A DNA stretch of 18,826 nucleotides from Patescibacteria group bacterium (GTDB taxonomy: Bacteria; Patescibacteriota; Patescibacteriia; UBA2169): contig JAHJSI010000005.1 of the NCBI GenBank assembly GCA_018830465.1, positions 1 through 18,826 of the forward strand, written 5' to 3'. Positions 5,696 to 11,606 of the stretch are shown here, in pieces (the stretch's first letter is position 1; each line of letters starts with the position of its first letter). Made by a program: the position numbers and the translations under genes. Under the pieces are notes generated by a model, which was not told where the DNA came from, did not search any database, and saw nothing but the letters and a program-made list of their open reading frames with translations.

Positions 5696-6070
5696 ATGGA
5701 AGCTAAAGCGCACCTAAAATTTACAAGAATCTCACCCCGCAAAGCGCGTCTAGTTGTTGGCATGATTTCTGGCAAGAAAATTGATGTTGCTCGCGATCAG
5801 CTTAGTGTTTCAGTAAAAAAATCAGCGCCAATTGTTTTAAAAGTTTTAAATAGCGCTATTCAGAACGCGGAGCATAATAAAAAATTAAAAGCTGATGATT
5901 TAATTGTTTCAAAGGCATTTGTTGATGAGGGCGCGACTTTGAAGAGATGGCGTCCAAGAGCGTTTGGAAAAGCAGCGCCAATTAGAAAAAGAACTAGCAG
6001 AATAACGGTTGTTGTTTCAGACGGACAAGATAATAAGGGCAATAAAGAGAATAAAGATAAGAAATCTTAA
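5696..6070 (+). CDS. rplV: 50S ribosomal protein L22 (uL22)
   Basis: A 124-residue protein whose long beta hairpin lines the exit tunnel at the macrolide-sensitive constriction. RISPRKARLVVGMISGKKID and the hairpin region around LKRWRPRAFGKAAPIRKRTS identify it. A short Lys/Asn-rich tail (NKGNKENKDKKS) replaces the usual end. It starts nine bases after rpsS and has no Shine-Dalgarno motif. Confidence 0.98.
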   Translation: MEAKAHLKFTRISPRKARLVVGMISGKKIDVARDQLSVSVKKSAPIVLKVLNSAIQNAEHNKKLKADDLIVSKAFVDEGATLKRWRPRAFGKAAPIRKRTSRITVVVSDGQDNKGNKENKDKKS

Positions 6071-6078
6071 TTTATAAT

Positions 6079-6798
6079 ATGGGACAAAAAATACATCCAA
6101 AAAATTTCCGGCTTGGAATTATTGAAACCTGGGCGTCAAAATGGTTTGCTCCTCGACAGATTTTCCGCGATTATTTAAGACAAGACGTAAAAATCCGTGA
6201 ATTTTTGTTAAATAAATTAAAAGAAGCTAGAATTGAAAAAATTGGAATTGAAAGATCAGGAAAAGACAATGAAATTTCCATTAATATTCATACAGCCAAA
6301 CCTGGAATGGTTATTGGAAGAGGGGGCGAGGGAATTGAAGAATTGAAAAAAGAAGTAGAGCAAAAAGTTTTATCAAACCAAGTTAAAGTAAAAGTGAATA
6401 TTCATGAGGTTCGCCAAGCTTCTCTTTCCGCTGGAGCAATGGCGCAGAATATTGCTTCTGATTTAGAGAGAAGAATTCCATTCAGGCGCGCCGCTAAGCA
6501 AGCGCTTGAGAATATAAAAAAAGCAGGCGCAAAGGGAGTAAAATTGCAGCTTAAAGGAAGATTGAACGGAGCTGAAATTGCCAGGTGTGAAGTATTAAGC
6601 TGGGGAAGCGTTCCTTTGCATACTCTTCGCGCTAATATTGATTATGCCCACGCAGAAGCGAACACAACATATGGAAAAATCGGTGTTGGAACTTGGATTT
6701 ATAAAGGAGAAGTTTTAGATGATCAAGATAAGAAAGAGAGCGCAGCAGGCGATGATGTGCTAAATCAAATTAAAAAAATAACTTCAAGAGAGAAATAA
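6079..6798 (+). CDS. rpsC: 30S ribosomal protein S3 (uS3)
   Basis: A 239-residue protein at the mRNA entry channel. MGQKIHPKNFRLGI is the canonical start. The type II KH domain has its GxxG loop at residues 80-83 (VIGRGGEGIEEL). The C-terminal domain reads KGVKLQLKGRLNGAEIARCE through TTYGKIGVGTWIYKGEV. A short charged tail follows. Length is as usual for bacterial S3. It precedes rplP by one base. Confidence 0.99.
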   Translation: MGQKIHPKNFRLGIIETWASKWFAPRQIFRDYLRQDVKIREFLLNKLKEARIEKIGIERSGKDNEISINIHTAKPGMVIGRGGEGIEELKKEVEQKVLSNQVKVKVNIHEVRQASLSAGAMAQNIASDLERRIPFRRAAKQALENIKKAGAKGVKLQLKGRLNGAEIARCEVLSWGSVPLHTLRANIDYAHAEANTTYGKIGVGTWIYKGEVLDDQDKKESAAGDDVLNQIKKITSREK

Positions 6799-6799
6799 T

Positions 6800-7207
6800 A
6801 TGTTAATGCCACGCAAAGTAAAACACAGAAAAGCGCACAAAGGCAGATTGCGCGGACGGGCAGAGCGAAAAACAAACCTTTCGTTCGGCAGTTTTGGCTT
6901 GCGCGCGATTACTTCAAGCTGGATTTCTTCTAGGCAGATAGAATCAGCTCGTAGAGCTATGACAAGATACGTACAGCGTGGCGGAAAGATTTGGATTCGT
7001 ATTTTTCCCGATAAACCCGTCACAGCTAAAGGATCTGAAGTTCCAATGGGATCTGGAAAAGGAAATGTGGATAGATATATCGCGCCAGTGCAAAGAGGAA
7101 CAATTATGTTTGAAATGGATGGAGTAGAGCGCGATGTGGCTGAAAAAGCAATGAAATTAGCCGCGTATAAATTACCATTAAAGACGCAATTTGTTGAGAA
7201 AGATTAA
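6800..7207 (+). CDS. rplP: 50S ribosomal protein L16 (uL16)
   Basis: A 135-residue protein that organises the A site and central protuberance. MLMPRKVKHRKAHKG aligns with the canonical MLQPKRTKFRKMHKG start, which supports ATG 6800 over ATG 6806. FGLRAITSSWISSRQIESAR and the basic stretch KIWIRIFPDKPVTAKGSEVP, then MGSGKG, are L16 motifs. A 147-base gap with a large inverted repeat follows, the second longest break within the cluster. Confidence 0.98.
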   Translation: MLMPRKVKHRKAHKGRLRGRAERKTNLSFGSFGLRAITSSWISSRQIESARRAMTRYVQRGGKIWIRIFPDKPVTAKGSEVPMGSGKGNVDRYIAPVQRGTIMFEMDGVERDVAEKAMKLAAYKLPLKTQFVEKD

Positions 7208-7221
7208 AATGAACCCACCAT

Positions 7222-7333
7222 CCACTAATTCTATTCACGAATATGCACGAATGTCTGCTAAGTACGATTATGTGTTGTTATAGAAATACCATCTAAAGTA
7301 GCATTAGTGAAAATTAGTGAATAAGATTAGTGG
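7222..7333 (+). repeat. MITE-like element: 33-base imperfect terminal inverted repeats between rplP and rpmC
   Basis: The left arm 7222-7254, read on the reverse strand, and the right arm 7301-7333 agree at 26 of 33 positions. Each arm contains three ATT(A/C)GTG-type heptamers at roughly 10-12 base spacing. A 46-base centre without an ORF separates them. No target duplication is evident. The gap interrupts an otherwise tightly packed operon, so it could be a mobile palindromic insertion, a regulatory stem-loop, or both. Confidence 0.65.
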
Positions 7334-7341
7334 AAGGAGGT
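7334..7341 (+). promoter_or_regulatory. Perfect Shine-Dalgarno AAGGAGGT of rpmC, next to the inverted repeat
   Basis: AAGGAGGT is fully complementary to a standard 16S 3' end. It ends 13 bases before ATG 7355, a rather long spacing. It abuts the right arm of the 7222-7333 inverted repeat. Continuing the stem outward pairs CC 7218-7219 with GG 7336-7337 and CC 7215-7216 with GG 7339-7340, so the site could be partly masked. Confidence 0.7.
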
Positions 7342-7354
7342 ACAAATATTATTT

Positions 7355-7558
7355 ATGAAATTTATAGATATAAAAAATTTATCAGAGCAGGAATTAAAAG
7401 ATATGCTCTCAAAAAGTAAGTCAGAGTTAGTTGATTTGCGATTTAAGGCGCACTCAGGTACACTCAAGCAGGTAAGGCAGATCCGCTCTGTTAGAGGAGA
7501 TATTTCGCGAATATTAACACTTTTAAGTCAATATGGAAAAGACAACAATACAAAATAA
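7355..7558 (+). CDS. rpmC: 50S ribosomal protein L29 (uL29)
   Basis: A 67-residue two-helix protein at the tunnel exit next to L23. MKFIDIKNLSEQELKDMLSK, then SELVDLRFKAHSGTLKQVRQ, is a standard L29. It has the only perfect Shine-Dalgarno sequence in the window, separated from rplP by the MITE-like repeat. Its last 26 bases overlap the start of rpsQ in another frame, much longer than the 4-base overlaps elsewhere here. Confidence 0.97.
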   Translation: MKFIDIKNLSEQELKDMLSKSKSELVDLRFKAHSGTLKQVRQIRSVRGDISRILTLLSQYGKDNNTK

Positions 7559-7784
7559 GCGGAGACTAGATGGAAAAGTTGTAAGCACTTCAATGCAGAA
7601 TACTGCTGTCGTTAGAGTTGACAGGGTTAATGTCCATCCTAGATATAAGAAGAGGTACACAACAAGCAAAAAATACGCTTGCGAATGCAAAGGTATTGGT
7701 TTAAAGGTTGGAGATAATGCGACTATTGAAGAGACTCGTCCAATTTCTAAGACTAAAAGATGGAGAATAGTTGAAAATATATGA
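7533..7784 (+). CDS. rpsQ: 30S ribosomal protein S17 (uS17)
   Basis: An 83-residue OB-fold primary 16S-binding protein. RRLDGKVVSTSMQNTAVVRV and HPRYKKRYTTSKKYACECKG match S17. The start at ATG 7533 lies inside rpmC and gives a 10-residue lead before the conserved RxLxGxVVS, as in other S17 proteins; no later ATG would keep that motif. Its stop overlaps the rplN start as ATGA (7781-7784), implying translational coupling. Confidence 0.97.
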   Translation: MEKTTIQNKRRLDGKVVSTSMQNTAVVRVDRVNVHPRYKKRYTTSKKYACECKGIGLKVGDNATIEETRPISKTKRWRIVENI

Positions 7785-8155
7785 TTCAATTCATGTCTAG
7801 AATTAATTGCGCGGACAACTCTGGAGCTAAGAAGCTGCAATGTATCACAGTTCTTGGTGGAAATAGAAAGAGGTATGCGAGAATTGGCGATTTAATGACT
7901 TTAGTCGTTAAAGAAGCGCAGCCATATTCAATGGTAAAAAAAGGTGATGTTGTTCACGGAGTTTTAGTGCGCCAAGCCAAAGAGCTTAGAAGGCGCGATG
8001 GATCCTATATTAGATTTGATGATAATGCGGCGGTTGTTTTAGTTGATAAAGAATCAAAAGATCCTAAAGGAACTCGTATATTCGGTCCAGTAGCGCGCGA
8101 ACTTAGGTCAAAAGGATTTACAAAGATTGTTTCATTAGCGCCAGAGGTTTTATGA
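7781..8155 (+). CDS. rplN: 50S ribosomal protein L14 (uL14)
   Basis: A 124-residue protein at the subunit interface, where it contacts 16S h14 and can be the target of the silencing factor RsfS. MIQFMSRINCADNSGAKKLQ and VRRAKELRRRDGSYIRFDDN-type residues (here VRQAKELRRRDGSYIRFDDN), followed by GTRIFGPVARELR, are diagnostic. It has normal length. It is coupled by 4-base ATGA overlaps both to rpsQ before it and to rplX after it. Confidence 0.98.
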   Translation: MIQFMSRINCADNSGAKKLQCITVLGGNRKRYARIGDLMTLVVKEAQPYSMVKKGDVVHGVLVRQAKELRRRDGSYIRFDDNAAVVLVDKESKDPKGTRIFGPVARELRSKGFTKIVSLAPEVL

Positions 8156-8493
8156 GGATAAAAACAGGCGACATAATTAAAGTGATAGCTGGAAAAGACA
8201 AAGGAAAAACTGGAAAAGTTTTACAGGTTTTGCCTAAGATTAATCGTGTTTCAGCTGAAGGAATTAATATTTTATCCAAACATTTGCGATCAAACGAGAA
8301 AGGAAAGCAAGGCCAAAGAATAGAATTTCCTTCTCCAATACAAATGTCAAATGTAATGCTTGTTTGTCCTCAATGTTCAAAACCAACTTCTGTTGGATAT
8401 AAATTAGCAGAAGCAAAAGCAAACCAGCCAAAGGCTGGCCAGCCTTTGGCTGGAAAGCAGAGAATTTGCAAAAAATGCAAGCAAGAAATTTAA
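8152..8493 (+). CDS. rplX: 50S ribosomal protein L24 (uL24) with palindromic insert in its zinc ribbon
   Basis: A 113-residue assembly-initiating protein with an N-terminal KOW domain (GDIIKVIAGKDKGKTGKVLQ). The C-terminal part is a zinc-ribbon-like segment with CPQC (Cys72, Cys75) and CKKC (Cys106, Cys109). Between the cysteine pairs, residues 92-102 (QPKAGQPLAGK) are encoded by a perfect 30-base palindrome, which lengthens the loop without removing any cysteine. It overlaps rplN by 4 bases and precedes rplE by one base. The ribbon should still form because the insert lies at the turn; this is inference. Confidence 0.97.
   Translation: MRIKTGDIIKVIAGKDKGKTGKVLQVLPKINRVSAEGINILSKHLRSNEKGKQGQRIEFPSPIQMSNVMLVCPQCSKPTSVGYKLAEAKANQPKAGQPLAGKQRICKKCKQEI
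8424..8453 (+). repeat. Family 1 perfect 30-base palindrome in rplX
   Basis: The two halves are CCAGCC, AAA, GGCTGG and CCAGCC, TTT, GGCTGG. The whole is a perfect palindrome and each half is also a hairpin with a 6-base stem. It is read in frame as QPKAGQPLAG. This is the cleanest copy in the window and gives the family consensus. Confidence 0.95.
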
Positions 8494-8494
8494 T

Positions 8495-9031
8495 ATGTTT
8501 AAATCAATTATTAAAAAATTTAAGGATGACGTAGCGCCTAAAAGAAAAGAGCTTTTTGGTATTTCAAATATTGAAGCTACGCCAAAGATTGAAAAGGTTG
8601 TATTGAATGTTCGCATAAAGCAGGGTGGAAACGTTGAAGAAGGCGCGATTTTAGAGACTCTTTCTAAAATTTCAGGCCAAATAGCGAATACAACAAAAGC
8701 AAGGATTTCAATTTCTAATTTTAAGATCCGCGAAGGTCAAGTTGTAGGCGCTAAAGTTACTTTACGCGCAAAACGCGCGATTGATTTTTTGGATAAAATG
8801 ATTAATGTAACATTACCTCGCGTAAGGGATTTTAGCGGATTAGATAAAAAAGGATTTGACGGAAAAGGAAATTATACAATCGGATTTTCAGAACACAATG
8901 CATTTCCTGAAGTCGCGGGTGATGATGTTTCCAGACTGCATGGCATTGAAGTGACTATCGTCACCACAGCAGACAATGATGAACACGGATTTAATTTGCT
9001 TAAAACATTAGGATTTCCATTTAAGAAATAA
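8495..9031 (+). CDS. rplE: 50S ribosomal protein L5 (uL5)
   Basis: A 178-residue central protuberance protein that binds 5S rRNA and contacts the P-site tRNA. PKIEKVVLNVRIKQGGNVEE, KVTLRAKRAIDFLDKMINVT and LPRVRDFSG, then GNYTIGFSEHNAFPEV, are the conserved L5 segments. The end NDEHGFNLLKTLGFPFKK is canonical. Length is normal and no insert is seen. It starts one base after rplX with no Shine-Dalgarno motif. Confidence 0.98.
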   Translation: MFKSIIKKFKDDVAPKRKELFGISNIEATPKIEKVVLNVRIKQGGNVEEGAILETLSKISGQIANTTKARISISNFKIREGQVVGAKVTLRAKRAIDFLDKMINVTLPRVRDFSGLDKKGFDGKGNYTIGFSEHNAFPEVAGDDVSRLHGIEVTIVTTADNDEHGFNLLKTLGFPFKK

Positions 9032-9035
9032 TAAT

Positions 9036-9221
9036 ATGGCAAGAACAGCATTAAAAGTAAAAGCGAGAAGAACACCCAAATTTTCTACTAGAAAAGTGAG
9101 GCGGTGCTGGAAGTGCGGCAGAAATCGCGGATATATGAGAGATTTTGATTTATGCAGAATCTGCTTTAGGGAATTAACCAGAAAAGGCGAAATACCAGGA
9201 GTAAAGAAGTCAAGCTGGTAA
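9036..9221 (+). CDS. rpsZ: 30S ribosomal protein S14, zinc-binding type (uS14)
   Basis: A 61-residue short S14 with four zinc ligands Cys24, Cys27, Cys40 and Cys43 (RCWKCGRNRGYMRDFDLCRI, then C). It ends GEIPGVKKSSW, the usual ending of the C+ form. It sits in the usual position between L5 and S8. The symbol rpsZ or rpsN type Z is used for this short form. Sixteen bases separate it from rpsH. Confidence 0.98.
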   Translation: MARTALKVKARRTPKFSTRKVRRCWKCGRNRGYMRDFDLCRICFRELTRKGEIPGVKKSSW

Positions 9222-9237
9222 TAATAAGATTAACTAT

Positions 9238-9633
9238 ATGATGACAGATCCAATTTCAGACATGTTAACACGTATACGAAATAGTCTTGCTGTAAAGCAG
9301 GCGCAAGTTTTGATTCCATTTTCAAAGCTCAAGTTTAGGATTGCTGGTATTCTTAAAAAAGAGAAATATGTTGAATCTATTAAAGAATTAGAAGCTGCGG
9401 GAAAAAAGAATATTGAAATTAAATTAAAATACAATCAAGACGGCTCTGCCGCGATAAAGACGATTAAAAGAATCAGCAAGCCAGGATTAAGAGTGTATTC
9501 AAAGTCAGATGAGCTTTCTTCTGTCTTGCAAGGATATGGAATTTCTATTATATCCACCCCCCAAGGATTGCTTACGAATAAAGAAGCCAAAGCAAAAGGA
9601 GTCGGCGGAGAGATAATTTGCGAAATATCATAA
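9238..9633 (+). CDS. rpsH: 30S ribosomal protein S8 (uS8)
   Basis: A 131-residue primary binding protein of the 16S central domain. TDPISDMLTRIRNSLAVKQA at the start and the C-terminal STPQGLLTNKEAKAKGVGGE, then IICEIS, identify it. Two adjacent ATGs (9238 and 9241) both give plausible starts and no Shine-Dalgarno motif discriminates between them. It precedes rplF by four bases. Confidence 0.98.
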   Translation: MMTDPISDMLTRIRNSLAVKQAQVLIPFSKLKFRIAGILKKEKYVESIKELEAAGKKNIEIKLKYNQDGSAAIKTIKRISKPGLRVYSKSDELSSVLQGYGISIISTPQGLLTNKEAKAKGVGGEIICEIS

Positions 9634-9637
9634 ATTT

Positions 9638-10186
9638 ATGTCAAGAATTGGAAAAAAACCTATAGAATTGCCAGAACACGTGAAAGTGGAAATTAACAAG
9701 TCTTCTGTTTGTGTTAAAGGCCCAAAAGGAGAGCTGAGTGTTGCGCTGCCTTCAAAAGTTAAGCTTGAGCAAAAAGATAATCAGATTGTTGTTTCAGTTC
9801 CAAATCCGGAAAATAGCAGGCAAGCGGCGTTTTGGGGGTTGGCGCGGAGTTTAATTGCAAACGCAGTGCAAGGAGTGACAGAAGGTTTTGAAAAAAAATT
9901 AGAAGTTAATGGAGTTGGATATAAAGTTGCCTTAAAAGGAGACGCCTTGATATTAAATTTAGGATATTCTCACGCCATTGATTTTAAAGTTCCTGAAGGA
10001 ATTCGCGCGAGCGTTGAAGGAAATGAAATTACTGTCTCAGGAATTGACAAGCAATTGGTTGGCGAGACAGCCGCGCAAATCAGAAAATTAAAAAAGCCAG
10101 AGCCGTATAAAGGGAAAGGAATCAAATATTCTGATGAGGTAATTAGAAGAAAAGTCGGTAAAGTTGTCAAAGGAATCGAAAGCTAA
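9638..10186 (+). CDS. rplF: 50S ribosomal protein L6 (uL6)
   Basis: A 182-residue protein near the sarcin-ricin loop and factor-binding site, with two duplicated alpha/beta domains. MSRIGKKPIELPEHVKVEIN is the canonical start. GFEKKLEVNGVGYKVALKGD and the terminal KPEPYKGKGIKYSDEVIRRK, then VGKVVKG, are conserved. Normal length. It follows rpsH after four bases and has no Shine-Dalgarno motif. Confidence 0.98.
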   Translation: MSRIGKKPIELPEHVKVEINKSSVCVKGPKGELSVALPSKVKLEQKDNQIVVSVPNPENSRQAAFWGLARSLIANAVQGVTEGFEKKLEVNGVGYKVALKGDALILNLGYSHAIDFKVPEGIRASVEGNEITVSGIDKQLVGETAAQIRKLKKPEPYKGKGIKYSDEVIRRKVGKVVKGIES

Positions 10187-10198
10187 TATATTAATTTT

Positions 10199-10543
10199 AT
10201 GAAATCTATTCAAAAACAATCAATTGTAAATAGGAGAAAATCAAGAGTGCGCGGTAAAATCAAAGGCATTAAAAAGCGTGTTCGTGTTAGTGCGCGCGCT
10301 AGCTTGAGCGGAATATTTGTTCAATTTATTGATGATGACAAAGGCGTGACCATTCTTTCTTCTCGAGACAATGGGTTTAAAGGCACTAAAGTTGAGAGAG
10401 CGGCAGAGCTTGGAAAAAAGATCGGAAAAGAGGCAGTTGATAAAGGAATAAAGGATGTTGTCTTTGACAGAGGAAGCAAGAAATATCATGGAAGAGTAAA
10501 AGCATTAGCAGATGCTCTTCGCGAGGCAGGACTAAAGTTATAA
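10199..10543 (+). CDS. rplR: 50S ribosomal protein L18 (uL18)
   Basis: A 114-residue 5S rRNA-binding protein. The basic N-terminus NRRKSRVRGKIKG, the segment VRVSARASLSGIFVQFIDDD with the conserved R(L/V)xVxRS-like pattern, and the end FDRGSKKYHGRVKALADALR, then EAGLKL, identify it. A 12-base AT-rich spacer separates it from rplF. It partners with L5 encoded upstream in the same operon. Confidence 0.97.
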   Translation: MKSIQKQSIVNRRKSRVRGKIKGIKKRVRVSARASLSGIFVQFIDDDKGVTILSSRDNGFKGTKVERAAELGKKIGKEAVDKGIKDVVFDRGSKKYHGRVKALADALREAGLKL

Positions 10544-10552
10544 TGAATTTTT

Positions 10553-11146
10553 ATGCAAAAAGGCAAACAACAACGCAATAGAAGAGGCGATCGCAATGAA
10601 AATCGTGATGAATTTGATCAAGTTGTTCTTGATTTAGCAAGAGTGACTCGTGTTATGGCTGGCGGAAAAAGAATGAGATTCCGCGCGTGTATTGCTATTG
10701 GAGATAAGAAAGGGAGAGTTGGAGTTGGAATTGCGAAAGGCGCTGATGTTCAGCTTGCTATCAGCAAGGCAGTTAATGACGCAAAAAAGAATTTAATTAA
10801 AGTAGAAATGACAGAAACAGGAACAATTCCTCATGAAGTTCGAATCCGCAATTATAGCGCCCATTTATTGATTAAGCCGGCTCCAAGCGGTACTGGAATT
10901 ATCGCGGGAAGCGTTCTAAGACAGATTTTTGAATTATCAGGAATCAATGATATTGTCGGCAAAATAATGGGAACAGGCAATAAGGTAAATAATTCAAAAG
11001 CAGTTATTGAAGCGTTATCAAGCTTAAGAAAACCAAGGAAAACAAATAAGCCTATTGAAAAATCAATTGAAAAAAAAGACGCTAAAGATGAAAAAGAGAA
11101 AAAATCAGAGCCGGTTAAAAAGGACAATAATAAAGATAAGAAATAA
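10553..11146 (+). CDS. rpsE: 30S ribosomal protein S5 (uS5) with charged C-terminal tail
   Basis: A 197-residue protein at the mRNA entry channel and decoding site. LDLARVTRVMAGGKRMRFRA is the double-stranded RNA-binding-like domain. The C-terminal domain contains KPAPSGTGIIAGSVLRQIFE and GINDIVGKIMGTGNKVN. The usual length is about 165, and the extra 30 or so residues are a Lys/Glu/Asp-rich tail from residue 165. rplO follows after two bases, leaving no room for rpmD (L30), which normally sits here. Confidence 0.98.
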   Translation: MQKGKQQRNRRGDRNENRDEFDQVVLDLARVTRVMAGGKRMRFRACIAIGDKKGRVGVGIAKGADVQLAISKAVNDAKKNLIKVEMTETGTIPHEVRIRNYSAHLLIKPAPSGTGIIAGSVLRQIFELSGINDIVGKIMGTGNKVNNSKAVIEALSSLRKPRKTNKPIEKSIEKKDAKDEKEKKSEPVKKDNNKDKK

Positions 11147-11148
11147 TT

Positions 11149-11604
11149 ATGCAGTATTCATTAAGCAATTTAAAACGCCCTAAAACCGCCAAGCGTCCTA
11201 AAAAGCGCGTTGGAAGAGGCAATGCTTCTGGAAAAGGAACATATTCTGGAAAAGGCCTTAAAGGACAGAGAGCTAGATCTGGAGGAAGACAGGGCCTTGC
11301 AAAACGAGCTCTATTTAAACAGCTTCTTATGCGTACTCCAAAATTACGTGGATTTAAGCGCGCATCAGCTGAAATCGCTATAGTGAATTTGTCTGATCTT
11401 AATGATAATTTTAAAGAAGGCGATAAAGTTACTGCTTTAAACTTATTTAAGAAGGGATTAATTGGTAAAGCAAAGGGTGGTGTAAAAGTGCTTGGAAATG
11501 GTACAATAAAAAAGAAGCTTTTTGTGCATGCGCACTATTTTTCAAAGAGCGCTAAAGATTCAATTGAGAAGGCAGGTGGCAAAGTTGAAATTTTTAAAAA
11601 ATAA
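11149..11604 (+). CDS. rplO: 50S ribosomal protein L15 (uL15)
   Basis: A 151-residue late-assembly protein. The glycine- and arginine-rich N-terminus KKRVGRGNASGKGTYSGKGL, then KGQRARSGGRQG, and the later KGGVKVLGNGTIKKKLFVHA are typical. It directly follows rpsE and precedes secY by two bases, the conserved spc order apart from the missing rpmD. No insert or tail is seen. Confidence 0.98.
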   Translation: MQYSLSNLKRPKTAKRPKKRVGRGNASGKGTYSGKGLKGQRARSGGRQGLAKRALFKQLLMRTPKLRGFKRASAEIAIVNLSDLNDNFKEGDKVTALNLFKKGLIGKAKGGVKVLGNGTIKKKLFVHAHYFSKSAKDSIEKAGGKVEIFKK

Positions 11605-11606
11605 AT

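Noticed and set aside
7301..7333. Regular ATTAGTG repeats as a CRISPR-like array
   Set aside because: Units are seven bases with 3-6 base spacing and an inverted partner arm; there are no repeat-spacer units of CRISPR size and no cas genes.
8416..8459. AAAGCA on both sides of the rplX palindrome as a target-site duplication
   Set aside because: The copies are 38 bases apart, which is not a multiple of three, and the flanks are A-rich low complexity.
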